From the NCBI GenBank assembly GCA_902762805.1, contig CACWPQ010000018.1, positions 23,113 through 87,112 of the forward strand: 64,000 nucleotides of DNA, in the 5' to 3' direction. The position numbers and the translations under genes are program-made. Shown piece by piece: positions 1 through 9,486 of the stretch (its first letter is position 1; the number at the start of each line of letters is the position of its first letter). Origin of the DNA: an uncultured Bacteroidota bacterium (GTDB taxonomy: Bacteria > Bacteroidota > Bacteroidia > Bacteroidales > P3). The notes beneath the pieces were generated by a model, which saw nothing but the letters and a program-made list of their open reading frames with translations, ran no database searches and was not told the DNA's origin.

Positions 1-194
1 TGGTCATCCTCTACCTCATCGCCTTCGTGGCCCTCTTCTTCCACCTGCGCCACGCCTTCCCCTCCGCCTTCCAAACCCTCGGCCTGAACAACTACAAGTA
101 CAACACCGCCATCGAAATCTGCGGCCAAGCCTACACCTGGCTCATCACCCTCGGCTTCGCCGCCGTGCCGATACTGGTCTACCTGGGCCTCTAA
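1..194 (+). CDS. sdhC: Succinate dehydrogenase/fumarate reductase cytochrome b subunit, C-terminal part
   Basis: The reading frame is already open at the left edge (first full codon at position 3) and stops with TAA at 192-194, so only about the last 64 residues are present. They contain two hydrophobic membrane helices, one at the start of the fragment and one at its end, joined by a short loop with HLRHAFPS. This fits the C-terminus of the single b558-type cytochrome b subunit that anchors the succinate:quinone oxidoreductase of Bacteroidetes in the inner membrane and carries heme and quinone sites. The identification leans on the two soluble subunits that follow directly (SdhA at 230, SdhB at 2185), the normal C-A-B order in this phylum. 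Confidence 0.88.
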   Translation, partial: VILYLIAFVALFFHLRHAFPSAFQTLGLNNYKYNTAIEICGQAYTWLITLGFAAVPILVYLGL

Positions 195-197
195 CAA

Positions 198-225
198 TTT
201 CAATTTTCAACTTTCAATTTTCAAT
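198..225. repeat. Heptamer array, 4 x TTTCAAT/C
   Basis: Four consecutive 7-bp units (TTTCAAT, TTTCAAC, TTTCAAT, TTTCAAT) lie between the sdhC stop and the sdhA start, ending 4 bases before the ATG. The array occupies the place where a Shine-Dalgarno sequence would be. The same unit, in either orientation, recurs near 8.4, 45.9, 55.9 and 56.0 kb. Confidence 0.9.
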
Positions 226-229
226 TCGC

Positions 230-2182
<1,953 letters not shown>

Positions 2183-2184
2183 CC

Positions 2185-2943
2185 ATGCACTTCACACTCC
2201 ATATCTGGCGCCAGGAAAACGCCCGCGCCAAAGGCCGCTTCGAGACCTACCCCATCGACAACATCAGCGACGAATGCTCGTTCCTCGAAATGCTCGACCA
2301 GCTCAACGAACACCTCGTGGGCGACAAAATCGCCCACCCCGTCTGCTTCGACAACGACTGCCGCGAAGGCATCTGCGGCATGTGCGGCCTCTACATCAAC
2401 GGCCGCCCGCACGGCAACGACGACGGCATCACCACCTGCCAGCTCCACATGCGCCACTTCCACGACGGCGACGAAATATGGATCGAACCCTGGCGCGCCA
2501 AAGCCTTCCCCATTATCCGCGACCTCGTCGTCGACCGCACCGCCTTCGACAAAATCATCCAGGCCGGCGGCTACATCAGCGCCACCACCGGCGGCGTGCC
2601 CGACGCCAACAACATCCTCGTCCCCAAACACAAAGCCGACCAAGCCATGGATGCCGCCGCCTGCATCGGCTGCGGCGCCTGCGTGGCCGCCTGCAAAAAC
2701 GCCTCCGCCATGCTCTTCGTCGGCGCCAAGGTCTCCCACCTCGCACTCCTACCCCAGGGCCGCCCCGAAGCCGCCGACCGCGTCCACCGCATGGTATGCA
2801 AGATGGACGAGCTCGGCTTCGGCTCCTGCACCAACACCTACGCCTGCGAAGCCGAATGCCCCAAGCAGATCAAGCGCCAGAACATCGCCCGCCTCAACCG
2901 CCATTGGCTCGGTCAGTTGTTCGGTCGCGACCGCAACAACTAA
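2185..2943 (+). CDS. sdhB: Succinate dehydrogenase/fumarate reductase iron-sulfur subunit
   Basis: This 252-residue electron-transfer subunit passes electrons between the flavoprotein and the membrane cytochrome. An N-terminal ferredoxin fold has the [2Fe-2S] ligands Cys59, Cys64, Cys67 and Cys85 (CREGICGMC, then a distal Cys). The C-terminal domain has [11 protein letters not shown] (Cys160, 163, 166, 170) and a second cysteine set around residues 215-226 ([14 protein letters not shown]) for the [4Fe-4S] and [3Fe-4S] clusters. It is the last gene of the sdhCAB operon and is followed by a stem-loop at 3006. Just after the stop, a near copy of the last coding bases (TTGTTCGG.CGCGACCGC) is seen at 2956-2974, which looks like a small local duplication. 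Confidence 0.97.
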   Translation: MHFTLHIWRQENARAKGRFETYPIDNISDECSFLEMLDQLNEHLVGDKIAHPVCFDNDCREGICGMCGLYINGRPHGNDDGITTCQLHMRHFHDGDEIWIEPWRAKAFPIIRDLVVDRTAFDKIIQAGGYISATTGGVPDANNILVPKHKADQAMDAAACIGCGACVAACKNASAMLFVGAKVSHLALLPQGRPEAADRVHRMVCKMDELGFGSCTNTYACEAECPKQIKRQNIARLNRHWLGQLFGRDRNN

Positions 2944-3005
2944 CCGCCGCCAGACGTTGTTCGGCCGCGACCGCCGCGATTGACGAGCAACACACCAGTA
3001 CAAGA

Positions 3006-3051
3006 GATGCCTTTGGTACGGACAACACCGATGCCAAAGGCATCCTTCTTT
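3006..3051 (+). terminator. Terminator of the sdhCAB operon
   Basis: A perfect 11-bp stem, GATGCCTTTGG (3006-3016) with CCAAAGGCATC (3034-3044), has a 17-base loop and is followed by CTTCTTT. It is the main feature of the 320-base gap between sdhB and the next gene. The rest of the gap is AT-rich and holds the promoter at 3233. Confidence 0.75.
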
Positions 3052-3232
3052 ATGCACAAAAATAGTCTTTAGGTTTTACTCACCTTTTACTCAAACTTTT
3101 CTCATCTTTTGCCTGACTATATTGTAACGTTATGGTTCCTATATGCTACTACTACCGACGGTATGGTTCGGAAACAAACGTGGTGTTTTACAACAACCTA
3201 CAATTATATTTTACCGAATAGGAAAAAATGTG

Positions 3233-3240
3233 TATCTTTG
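3233..3240 (+). promoter_or_regulatory. Promoter -7 element for the lipoprotein gene at 3264
   Basis: TATCTTTG followed by CAG matches the Bacteroidetes -7 motif TAnnTTTG, 23 bases ahead of the start codon in an AT-rich region. Confidence 0.75.
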
Positions 3241-3263
3241 CAGCGTGAAATAACAATAGTGAT

Positions 3264-3773
3264 ATGCCTAAGATATACGATATTAAGAATCTAATTTTGC
3301 TCGGCGCTATGGTGTGCGCCCTCGGAATAATGACCGCCTGCAAGAGCGGGACGGCAAACAACAAGGAAAAGACTCTTGTCGGGCATTGGGAGACAGTAGC
3401 AGCGACAGAAGAATGGGATTGCAGCGGAAGCCATGAAGAAATGTTTGCAGCGGGAAGCGCTGCCGATACCACGCAATACAACCCCAAGTTGGATTCCGCC
3501 GAATACAGATATATCTCGTTTGATATCGACGAGGATTCCATCACGATGGTAGAACACGACATGGGCGGCTGCGACCCCGTGCCACCGCTGGAAATTTCAA
3601 AAAGCAGGGTCGGCTACACTTGCGACAATGAGACCATCACGTGGTACTACGCCGGAAATTATCCCATCGAATGGAAGATTGTGGAACTCACCCCGGACAA
3701 ACTGGTATTCCAGAACGAGTACGGCTTTGAGGACTGCACCGTCGTTGAAACATACACGATGAAACGGAAATAG
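3264..3773 (+). CDS. Lipocalin-like lipoprotein, function unknown
   Basis: This 169-residue protein has a hydrophobic signal with lipobox MTAC, so it should be lipidated at Cys26 and anchored in the envelope. The mature part starts with a Lys/Thr/Asn-rich linker and LVGHWETVA, which resembles the first strand of the small lipocalin-like domains (KLxGxW) common in Bacteroidetes lipoproteins. Alternating hydrophobic strands follow and end in TYTMKRK. Several Cys residues (CSG, GGC, YTC, EDC) may pair in the periplasm. It has its own promoter and no obvious operon partner. The ligand is unknown; the fold assignment comes from sequence pattern only. Confidence 0.72.
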   Translation: MPKIYDIKNLILLGAMVCALGIMTACKSGTANNKEKTLVGHWETVAATEEWDCSGSHEEMFAAGSAADTTQYNPKLDSAEYRYISFDIDEDSITMVEHDMGGCDPVPPLEISKSRVGYTCDNETITWYYAGNYPIEWKIVELTPDKLVFQNEYGFEDCTVVETYTMKRK

Positions 3774-3820
3774 GGCAATCGAACCGCTCTTGCGCCAGCC
3801 CAAACTCTTTCGAGAACGAG

Positions 3821-3884
3821 TAACTAAGCAACTAAGTCCACTCAGCCACTCAGCTACTCAACCACTCAGTCACTCAGCCACTCA
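3821..3884. repeat. Octamer array, 8 degenerate units
   Basis: Eight 8-bp units run without interruption from TAACTAAG and CAACTAAG to GCCACTCA, sharing the core CACTCA or ACTAAG. The array lies in the gap between the convergent genes ending at 3773 and 3882 and runs into the last codons of the minus-strand gene. Confidence 0.8.
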
Positions 3885-5414
3885 CTCACCCCCCTTCAGC
3901 CTCACCTTGTGGTACACCACGCGGTCGTGATTGCCCGCACGGCCTTCGAGGTAGAGCCAGCCGTCGCTACCCCAGAAGCACCCACCGTAGGGAAACCATG
4001 CGGGGGTGGTCTGGTAGACAAGGCTCCGTTTTACACTCCGACGGTCAGCACTGAATGGGTAGAGATAGATGTACCCCGGACTTTCCACCTCTAAAGGTAC
4101 TTGGTAACCTGCAAAGACCCCCTCTTTCGACAGCGCCATCCAACAGGCATTCATCTCGGCGGTGTCGCCGGTAATGATGGTGGTGCAGCCGTCGCCTATG
4201 GCTACCAAGAAGATGTCGATGTCCGTGCCCTCCAGGTGGGAGTATTCCACCTCCTGCGAGTCCGCGCCCATGGGATCCCACCACGACATGTTGTACTTCT
4301 CCCGGTAGCGGAGCACCGCGGCGGTGTCGGCCGCCGTGGGGGTGTCATACTGCTTGCGGGCGTGGTTGTATTGGGCGAAAGAGGCTTTGGCGGCAAGATA
4401 TTCGGCCTCGCCGATCTCCACGTCCTCCAGCCGGCAGTTGGTCTGCGGGTGCATGTCGACATGCAGCTTGTAGCATCCACCACGCTCGGTGCGGAAGTAG
4501 AGCCATCCGCCCTCGGCCCAGCGCAGGCCGGTGAGGGCGCCCTGTGTGCTGTCGAGGGCAAGGTCGCGGAATCCGGAAACCTCATATCCGTCGATGAGCG
4601 AGATGTGCAGGTGGTCGCGCAAATCGCCCGACGAGGGCGACTGCGAGGCGAAGACACCTTCAGGCGAGAGGGCGAAGAGGCGGTCGGCACAGAAGCTCGT
4701 GTAGAGCATGCCATTGAAGTAGAAGCTCCGGCGGTCGTCGATGGGCCACAGCATGTGCACCCCCAGCGTGCCCGAAGGCTGGAAACGCCCTATGCGGCAG
4801 CGCAGTCCCTCGCTCTCCAGCCAGGCGTACTCTTGGCTCCCGGGCCACGAATGGAACACCTCATAGAATTCCGTCATCAAGAGTATGTGTTCTTCGGTAG
4901 TGACGGCAGCGGTGTCGAAGCGCTGGCTGACGTCGCGTTGCACCATGTATTCGCGCTCGCTGACGGCAATGGTGTCCCAATGCTCCTCGAAGAGTTCCGG
5001 CCTTAAACCCGCCATGTAGAAGGCCAGCGTCCGCTGGCTCAGCGCCGGCCGGCGGAAGGCGAAACGCCCGAGGCTGTCGGTCACAGCCAACTCCTCCCAA
5101 GGCAAGAAACATTTCTCGCCATATATCTCGTAAAGGCTGCTCACCGTCACGTATGGCAAAGCCTCGCCGGTCTTGGCGAAGGTCACCGTGCCGCTTACCA
5201 CAATGCTGCCGTCCTGCTGCCGCTGGCAGGAGTAATTTATTTTCATCTTCTCCTCGCCGAAGGTGACGCCCAGCACCAGCGTATCGCCGTGCTGCGTGAA
5301 GGTGGTGGGGTAGCGGTGCCCGATGTTCTCCATGCATTGCGCCGCCGCGCGGCCGCCGCCGACAGCCCCTGTCAGAATGGCCATCACAATAATTGCAAAA
5401 AGATTTGTACGCAT
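3882..5414 (-). CDS. Exported protein with a carboxypeptidase-regulatory-like N-terminal domain, function unknown
   Basis: This is a 510-residue secreted or periplasmic protein. The start is set at the ATG at 5414 (MRTNLFAIIVMAIL). A GTG at 5444 would give a longer product but lies at or above the transcription start predicted from the TACTTTTG element at 5449-5456. A signal peptide ending AAAQC is followed around residues 60-120 by a segment with SGTVTFAKTGEALPYVTV and DSLGRFAF, the pattern of carboxypeptidase-regulatory/CNA-B-like domains. The remainder is beta-rich (GWLYFRTERGG, GYIYLYPF, DGWLYLEG) and resembles repeated propeller blades, but no family was recognised. It lies just downstream of the TPR gene on the same strand. 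Confidence 0.6.
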   Translation of the reverse strand: MRTNLFAIIVMAILTGAVGGGRAAAQCMENIGHRYPTTFTQHGDTLVLGVTFGEEKMKINYSCQRQQDGSIVVSGTVTFAKTGEALPYVTVSSLYEIYGEKCFLPWEELAVTDSLGRFAFRRPALSQRTLAFYMAGLRPELFEEHWDTIAVSEREYMVQRDVSQRFDTAAVTTEEHILLMTEFYEVFHSWPGSQEYAWLESEGLRCRIGRFQPSGTLGVHMLWPIDDRRSFYFNGMLYTSFCADRLFALSPEGVFASQSPSSGDLRDHLHISLIDGYEVSGFRDLALDSTQGALTGLRWAEGGWLYFRTERGGCYKLHVDMHPQTNCRLEDVEIGEAEYLAAKASFAQYNHARKQYDTPTAADTAAVLRYREKYNMSWWDPMGADSQEVEYSHLEGTDIDIFLVAIGDGCTTIITGDTAEMNACWMALSKEGVFAGYQVPLEVESPGYIYLYPFSADRRSVKRSLVYQTTPAWFPYGGCFWGSDGWLYLEGRAGNHDRVVYHKVRLKGGE

Positions 5415-5448
5415 ATCTTTTTTTTGAATTCTTTTATTTTTCACAACA

Positions 5449-5456
5449 CAAAAGTA
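5449..5456 (-). promoter_or_regulatory. Promoter -7 element for the exported protein gene
   Basis: The minus strand reads TACTTTTG immediately after the stop codon of the upstream TPR gene. It implies that the downstream gene has its own promoter and argues for the start at 5414. Confidence 0.6.
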
Positions 5457-6665
5457 CTACTTTTTACCGAATGCGCCAAGAACTTTTTGCTTTTTGGCGC
5501 TTCTTTGTTTATCCTTTGTGTTGCAGCGCTCGAAGCATTCGATAGCCTTGCGTAGATGGGCGACAGCCTCGCCGCCTTTCTCCATCAGCTGGAAGAGGTA
5601 GAGGTGGCAGATGCCGAGTTCAAAGTCCTCCTTCGTCTCGTTGCAACGCGACTGCAGGAACGCGATGGCCATGTTCCCCTTCTCGTTCTTCACGCATTGG
5701 CCGATAATATAACCCGTTTCGTCAAATGCACTGCCACTTTGCACAGCCGCATGCCAACCGGACCGCAACACGGGGAGCACCTCGTTCTGTGCCGACGGCT
5801 GACGCAGCAGGAAATCCAGCAGGAATCCCCAGCTGGTGACGTCGGTGCTATTGTCGGCAACGGCCTGGCGGTAGTAGCGCTCAGCCCTGGCCGTGTTGTT
5901 CAACGTCTGGTCGTAGATGATGGCAATCACGCGTGCGGCGTCGCCTTTCAGCCGCGGCGTCCGATAGCCCTTCCATGCGCGCTCCAAGTGAGCCAGGGCC
6001 TTGTCGTTGTGCCCCAGCTGGTACTCCATCACACCCAGGTTGTAGTGCGCCTCCCAGAGGGTGTCCTGCAACGCGACGGCACGGCGGTAGTAGTAGGCCG
6101 CGCTGTCGGCCATGGACTCGTCCGAGGTGTAGAGATACCCCATCTGCGAACAGGCGTCGACGCTCTCCGTGGCCAGTTGCAACAGGGCCTTGCATTCGGG
6201 CGTGAGGTATGTCATCCACAAATCGTCGCCATAGTCGTCGAGCAGCGCCTTGTGGTAGGCGGCATGGGTTGCCAGAAGTGTCTGGTCGCCGGGATGAGCG
6301 GCCAGCAGACGGCGCGAGAGGCTGTCCACATCGAAGGCGAACACCTCCCCCACCTTGAAGTTGCGGCGCACCGAGTCGAGGCTCTCACCCTTCTTCAGGT
6401 CCACCAGCGAAAATACCATGTGGTTCATGCTCTGCGCAAAGTAGTGCAGCACGATGTCGGCCTTCATGGCCAGCACCGCCGGACGGTCATTCGCGGGGTC
6501 CAGCGCATCAAGCATGGCAAAAGCCGACGCATACTGCCGCTGGGCCACCAGGCCCTCGGCCTTCTTGAGCGTCGCGCGCTCGTTCTGTGCCTGTGCGGCA
6601 CCCATGGCCGAAACCATCAACACCGCCACCATGCAGCAGCGGACCACAAAGGATTGGTTCTTCAT
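5457..6665 (-). CDS. Exported TPR-repeat protein, function unknown
   Basis: This 402-residue protein has a signal peptide (MKNQSFVVRCC to GAAQAQ) and is probably periplasmic. An upstream in-frame ATG at 6689 would add eight residues before a normal n-region, so the shorter start is preferred. The body is helical with tetratricopeptide-like units, clearest at DSAAYYYRRAVALQDTLW / EAHYNLGVMEYQLGHN / DKALAHLERAWKGY and again at ARAERYYRQAVADN. An N-terminal AEGLVAQRQYASAFAMLDAL also fits a TPR helix pair. Such proteins usually scaffold protein complexes; no partner can be named here. It is the first gene of a two-gene minus-strand unit. Confidence 0.65.
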   Translation of the reverse strand: MKNQSFVVRCCMVAVLMVSAMGAAQAQNERATLKKAEGLVAQRQYASAFAMLDALDPANDRPAVLAMKADIVLHYFAQSMNHMVFSLVDLKKGESLDSVRRNFKVGEVFAFDVDSLSRRLLAAHPGDQTLLATHAAYHKALLDDYGDDLWMTYLTPECKALLQLATESVDACSQMGYLYTSDESMADSAAYYYRRAVALQDTLWEAHYNLGVMEYQLGHNDKALAHLERAWKGYRTPRLKGDAARVIAIIYDQTLNNTARAERYYRQAVADNSTDVTSWGFLLDFLLRQPSAQNEVLPVLRSGWHAAVQSGSAFDETGYIIGQCVKNEKGNMAIAFLQSRCNETKEDFELGICHLYLFQLMEKGGEAVAHLRKAIECFERCNTKDKQRSAKKQKVLGAFGKK

Positions 6666-6689
6666 TTTCACAGTGTTTATTTTTCGCAT

Positions 6690-7116
6690 TAACGTTTTTT
6701 TGCCTTATTTGTTGTTTTCACATATACTATTATAACCGCTTTTTTCCGAAAAGTCTACAAGGGGTACTGTTTTTAATAATTTTTAACCATAGGATGGTTC
6801 TATAAATCCACATTTGGTAGCGTCTCTTCGAGACGCGGGTCGTGTATTTGCTTAGTTTACCCCACACTTCCGTGTGGGGCTATTGAGAGTTATGCCTCTC
6901 CGAGGCAATTTTATAGAAGTCTTCTATAAAAAAAAGCTTAAAATCCATTCAAGCACCACTTTCACCTCGCCCCAAACGGATGTGTGCATAGAAACCCGAC
7001 GCCTAATTTCAAACACTAAACACCTAATACTTAAAACTTAACACTAACCGCTTAACACTAAACACCAAAAAGTCTCTCACCAGCAATGGTGACATCTCCA
7101 AGTCGGAAAAAGTTAG
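6690..7116. other. Intergenic region with palindromic repeats and degenerate octamers
   Basis: There is no gene in these 427 bases. The left part holds an AT-rich stretch that should drive the minus-strand TPR gene. The middle (6820-6929) is a cluster of four hairpins listed separately. The right part (about 7010-7070) is a low-complexity run of AACACTAA/ACTTAACA-like octamers ahead of the promoter at 7117. Confidence 0.7.
6820..6929. repeat. REP-like cluster of four palindromes
   Basis: Four separate hairpins follow one another: GCGTCTC-TTC-GAGACGC (6820-6836), CCCCACAC-TTCC-GTGTGGGG (6860-6879), GCCTC-TCC-GAGGC (6894-6906) and TTATAGAAG-T-CTTCTATAA (6911-6929). The arrangement resembles extragenic palindromic clusters rather than one terminator, although the last hairpin is followed by an A run and could end minus-strand transcripts. 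Confidence 0.75.
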
Positions 7117-7124
7117 TACTTTTG
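7117..7124 (+). promoter_or_regulatory. Promoter -7 element for the cation efflux gene
   Basis: TACTTTTG followed by CA. Its predicted transcription start is near 7130, which makes the ATG at 7129 unusable and supports initiation at 7171. Confidence 0.75.
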
Positions 7125-7170
7125 CAAAATGAAATTTCAAACTAAATCAGAACATAAAACCATCAAAATT

Positions 7171-8139
7171 ATGGAACACCAACACGACCATGAACACAGG
7201 CTCCATGAGCACCATGATCACCACCACGAACACGAACACCACCACGGCCACCACCATCACCACCACACGCATGCTATAGAGAAACTGTCCACCATCTATA
7301 TCGTCGCCGTCGCGCTCAACCTGCTCTTCGTCATCGTCGAAGCCGTAGCAGGCTTCGTCGGCAACAGCCTGGGTCTGCTCTCCGATGCCGGCCACAACCT
7401 CAGCGACGTCTTCTCGCTCCTGCTGGCCATGATAGCCCTCAAGCTGGCTTCGAGCCACGCCACCAAGCGTTTCACCTATGGCCGCCGCAAAGCCTCGGTG
7501 CTCATCTCGCTGCTCAACGCCATCATCCTCCTGGTCGCCGTGGGCGCCATCATGGTGGAGAGCATAGAGAAATTCTTCCACCCCAGCCACGTGAGCGGCG
7601 ACCTCATCATCTGGACCGCCACCGTCGGCATCGTCATCAACGGCCTCACCGCCTGGGCCCTCAGCCGCCAGCAGCAGCACGACATCAACACCCGCGGCGC
7701 CTTCCTCCACATGCTGGCCGACACGCTGGTCTCGGTCGGCGTGGTCGTCTCCGGCATCGTCATCAAGTACACCGGCTGGACCGTCGTCGACCCCATCATC
7801 GGCCTCGCCATCGCCGTGGTCATCCTCGTCTCCACCTGGAGCCTGCTGAACGAGAGCCTCCGCATGAGCACCGACGCCGTGCCCGAGGGCTTCGACGTGG
7901 ACGACATCACGCACCATATCGAAGAGGTGGAAGGTGTGCTGGAGGTGCACCACGTGCACATCTGGGCCATCTCAACCACCGAGACGGCGCTCACCTGCCA
8001 CATCGTCATACCCGACGCCACAATGCTCGAGGAGGTCACCGGCCGCGTCAAGTACGAACTGGAGCACCACGGCATACGCCACAGCACCCTGGAGCTCGAG
8101 ACCGCCGGCAGCCACTGCCACGATCACGACTGCTGCTGA
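7171..8139 (+). CDS. Cation diffusion facilitator (CDF) family Zn/Co/Cd exporter
   Basis: This 322-residue inner-membrane antiporter exports divalent metal in exchange for protons. The start is placed at ATG 7171 because the upstream in-frame ATG (7129) sits on the predicted transcription start. An N-terminal His-rich tail (MEHQHDHEH then many HH/HEH) is followed by six membrane helices. Metal-site motifs are SDAGHNLSD in helix 2 and HMLADTLVSVG in helix 5, the paired HxxxD/DxxxD pattern of the CzcD/ZitB branch. The C-terminal cytoplasmic domain contains VEGVLEVHHVHIW, and the tail ends in HCHDHDCC, another metal-binding cluster. It overlaps the convergent tcdA gene by 16 bases at the 3' end. 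Metal specificity (probably Zn) is inferred. Confidence 0.93.
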   Translation: MEHQHDHEHRLHEHHDHHHEHEHHHGHHHHHHTHAIEKLSTIYIVAVALNLLFVIVEAVAGFVGNSLGLLSDAGHNLSDVFSLLLAMIALKLASSHATKRFTYGRRKASVLISLLNAIILLVAVGAIMVESIEKFFHPSHVSGDLIIWTATVGIVINGLTAWALSRQQQHDINTRGAFLHMLADTLVSVGVVVSGIVIKYTGWTVVDPIIGLAIAVVILVSTWSLLNESLRMSTDAVPEGFDVDDITHHIEEVEGVLEVHHVHIWAISTTETALTCHIVIPDATMLEEVTGRVKYELEHHGIRHSTLELETAGSHCHDHDCC

Positions 8140-8837
8140 CAAACGTCTTTGATAACCAAGCTGGCCAGCGTCAGCCCGAAGGTGGCCGTCACTGGCATCA
8201 GCGTGCCTTTGGGCTGCGCGGTGTCGCACCGCTCGGGGCTCCACACACACTGGAACTTACGCCCGGGGAAGCTCTTCGCCTTGCGCATGCGCTTGCGCAG
8301 CGTGGCCGCCAGCGGGCATCCGTCCACCTTCCAGAACTCGCTCACGCGCACCTGCTGCGGGTCCAGTTTGCGCGCCGCGCCCATCGAGGAATAAAATTGA
8401 GAATTGAAAATTGAAGATTGGGAAGTGCAGCGCAGGATAAGGTCCAGCTTATCCTTGAGGCTGTCGATGGCATCGATCACATAATCATAGTCTTGCAGGT
8501 GGAATCCATGAGCCGTTTCAGGTGTGTAGCGTTCCTGCCGCGCCACGATGTCGGCCTGCGGGTTGATGGCCAGCAGGCGCTCGCGCATCACCTCCACCTT
8601 GGGGCGCCCGACGGTGGTGGCCAGGGCCGGCAGCTGGCGGTTGATGTTGGTGGGGTCGACGCGGTCGGAGTCGACCAGCACGACACGCCCCACCCCGCTG
8701 CGCACCAGCGCCTCGGCACACCAGCTGCCCACGCCCCCCACACCGAAGAGGATGACCCTCGTGGCGGCCAGGCGAGAAAGCGCTGCAGCCCCCAGAAGGA
8801 GCTCGGTGCGTGTCAAAAAGGAGTTTTCATAGTCCAT
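8124..8837 (-). CDS. tcdA: tRNA threonylcarbamoyladenosine dehydratase, with an in-frame repeat insertion
   Basis: This 237-residue member of the ThiF/E1-like family ATP-dependently cyclises t6A to ct6A in tRNA. The nucleotide-binding loop FGVGGVGSW lies near residue 31, followed by EALVRSG, DSDRVDPTNINRQ and DAIDSLKDKL, all typical. The stretch SSIFNSQFY just before SSMGAARKLDP corresponds exactly to a 21-bp heptamer array (8395-8415) that also occurs between genes in this window. Relatives normally have a short hydrophobic strand here, so the array has either replaced or lengthened it without breaking the frame. The conserved Cys-rich end is modest (FQCVWSPERC). Convergent with the cation exporter; 16-base overlap. 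Confidence 0.92.
   Translation of the reverse strand: MDYENSFLTRTELLLGAAALSRLAATRVILFGVGGVGSWCAEALVRSGVGRVVLVDSDRVDPTNINRQLPALATTVGRPKVEVMRERLLAINPQADIVARQERYTPETAHGFHLQDYDYVIDAIDSLKDKLDLILRCTSQSSIFNSQFYSSMGAARKLDPQQVRVSEFWKVDGCPLAATLRKRMRKAKSFPGRKFQCVWSPERCDTAQPKGTLMPVTATFGLTLASLVIKDVCQQQS
8395..8415. repeat. Heptamer array inside tcdA
   Basis: The plus strand reads AATTGAG-AATTGAA-AATTGAA, three heptamers (21 bp, a multiple of three), encoding part of SSIFNSQFY on the minus strand. It is the same unit as TTTCAAT at 198-225 in reverse orientation. Confidence 0.85.
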
Positions 8838-8899
8838 CTGCTATATTTCTTTCATTTACAATGCCGTAACGCCACAATACACCCTTTATTGCACACTGA

Positions 8900-9020
8900 T
8901 GTTTTTTTTGAAAAAAAAGCCGGAAACGGGCGAAAATGGCCCGAATACAAGAGGCTGATAACAAGCGGATTGTAGGCATCCTCTTCTTCTCCTCTTTTTC
9001 TCAACTTAATACTCTCCTTG
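8900..9020. repeat. Dispersed intergenic repeat, copy A
   Basis: This is one of three related intergenic segments (others at 22800-22911 and 25904-26020). The shared core on the plus strand is CAAGAGGCTGATAA, a variable 10-12 bases, then GGCATCCTCTTCTTCTCC and CTTTTTCTCAACTTAAT. Copy A lies upstream of the minus-strand tcdA. It holds no convincing gene; a short opposite-strand frame exists only because the repeat lacks stops. Confidence 0.8.
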
Positions 9021-9130
9021 GCATGGAAGGGGTAGGAAGGGCGGTGGAAAACAGGGCGCAGCAAGGCGACCACCCCTATTTCAACAGGCGATTGTTCAAA
9101 AGATTATTTGGTCAAGTGGAAGAATGGTTG

Positions 9131-9140
9131 TAATTTTGCA
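9131..9140 (+). promoter_or_regulatory. Promoter -7 element of the nrdDG operon
   Basis: TAATTTTGCA, a good Bacteroidetes -7 motif, lies about 60 bases ahead of the riboswitch. The transcript leader is therefore about 340 bases long. Confidence 0.75.
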
Positions 9141-9189
9141 GCGTCGAGAGGGGAAGAGGAGATTGATATAAGTGCCTTGACATTAAGAT

Positions 9190-9372
9190 TTTTGCCGTGG
9201 TCAATACCCGCCGAGACGGGAGGCCAAGAGGGAATCGCGTGGAAATCGCGAGCTGTCGCGCAACTGTAACTCTGCGTACCGCCGCCGATGCACAAGCCAT
9301 TGGGTTTCAACACTCGAGAAGGCGCACCGGCGGAGCGGAGAAGCCAGGAGACCTGCCACGGGCAACATCAAT
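9190..9372 (+). ncRNA. Cobalamin (adenosylcobalamin) riboswitch
   Basis: The leader of nrdD carries the conserved parts of the B12 element in order: GAGGGAATCGCGTGGAAATC (9228-9247), GTCGCGCAACTGTAA (9255-9269), and the B12 box AAGCCAGGAGACCTGCC (9341-9357). These match the consensus core and box almost exactly. A GC-rich downstream segment (9381-9460, AAGCCGG...) can form alternative pairings before the start codon at 9487. In this phylum such switches usually block expression when cobalamin is bound. Control of a class III ribonucleotide reductase implies that a B12-dependent class II enzyme exists elsewhere in the genome (inference). Confidence 0.93.
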
Positions 9373-9486
9373 ATAGCAAGCCGCTTTCGCGTAATAAAGC
9401 CGGTTGCCAGGGTCAGCCCAGGGCTGTCGGTTTCGGTGCGCGAGAAATGTTAAAGAATATTAAAACAAAAAGGAGAACAATAGCAC

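Noticed and set aside
3109..3294. 61-codon plus-strand frame before the lipocalin-like gene
   Set aside because: It reads through the promoter at 3233 into the lipoprotein gene in another frame and has no protein-like features.
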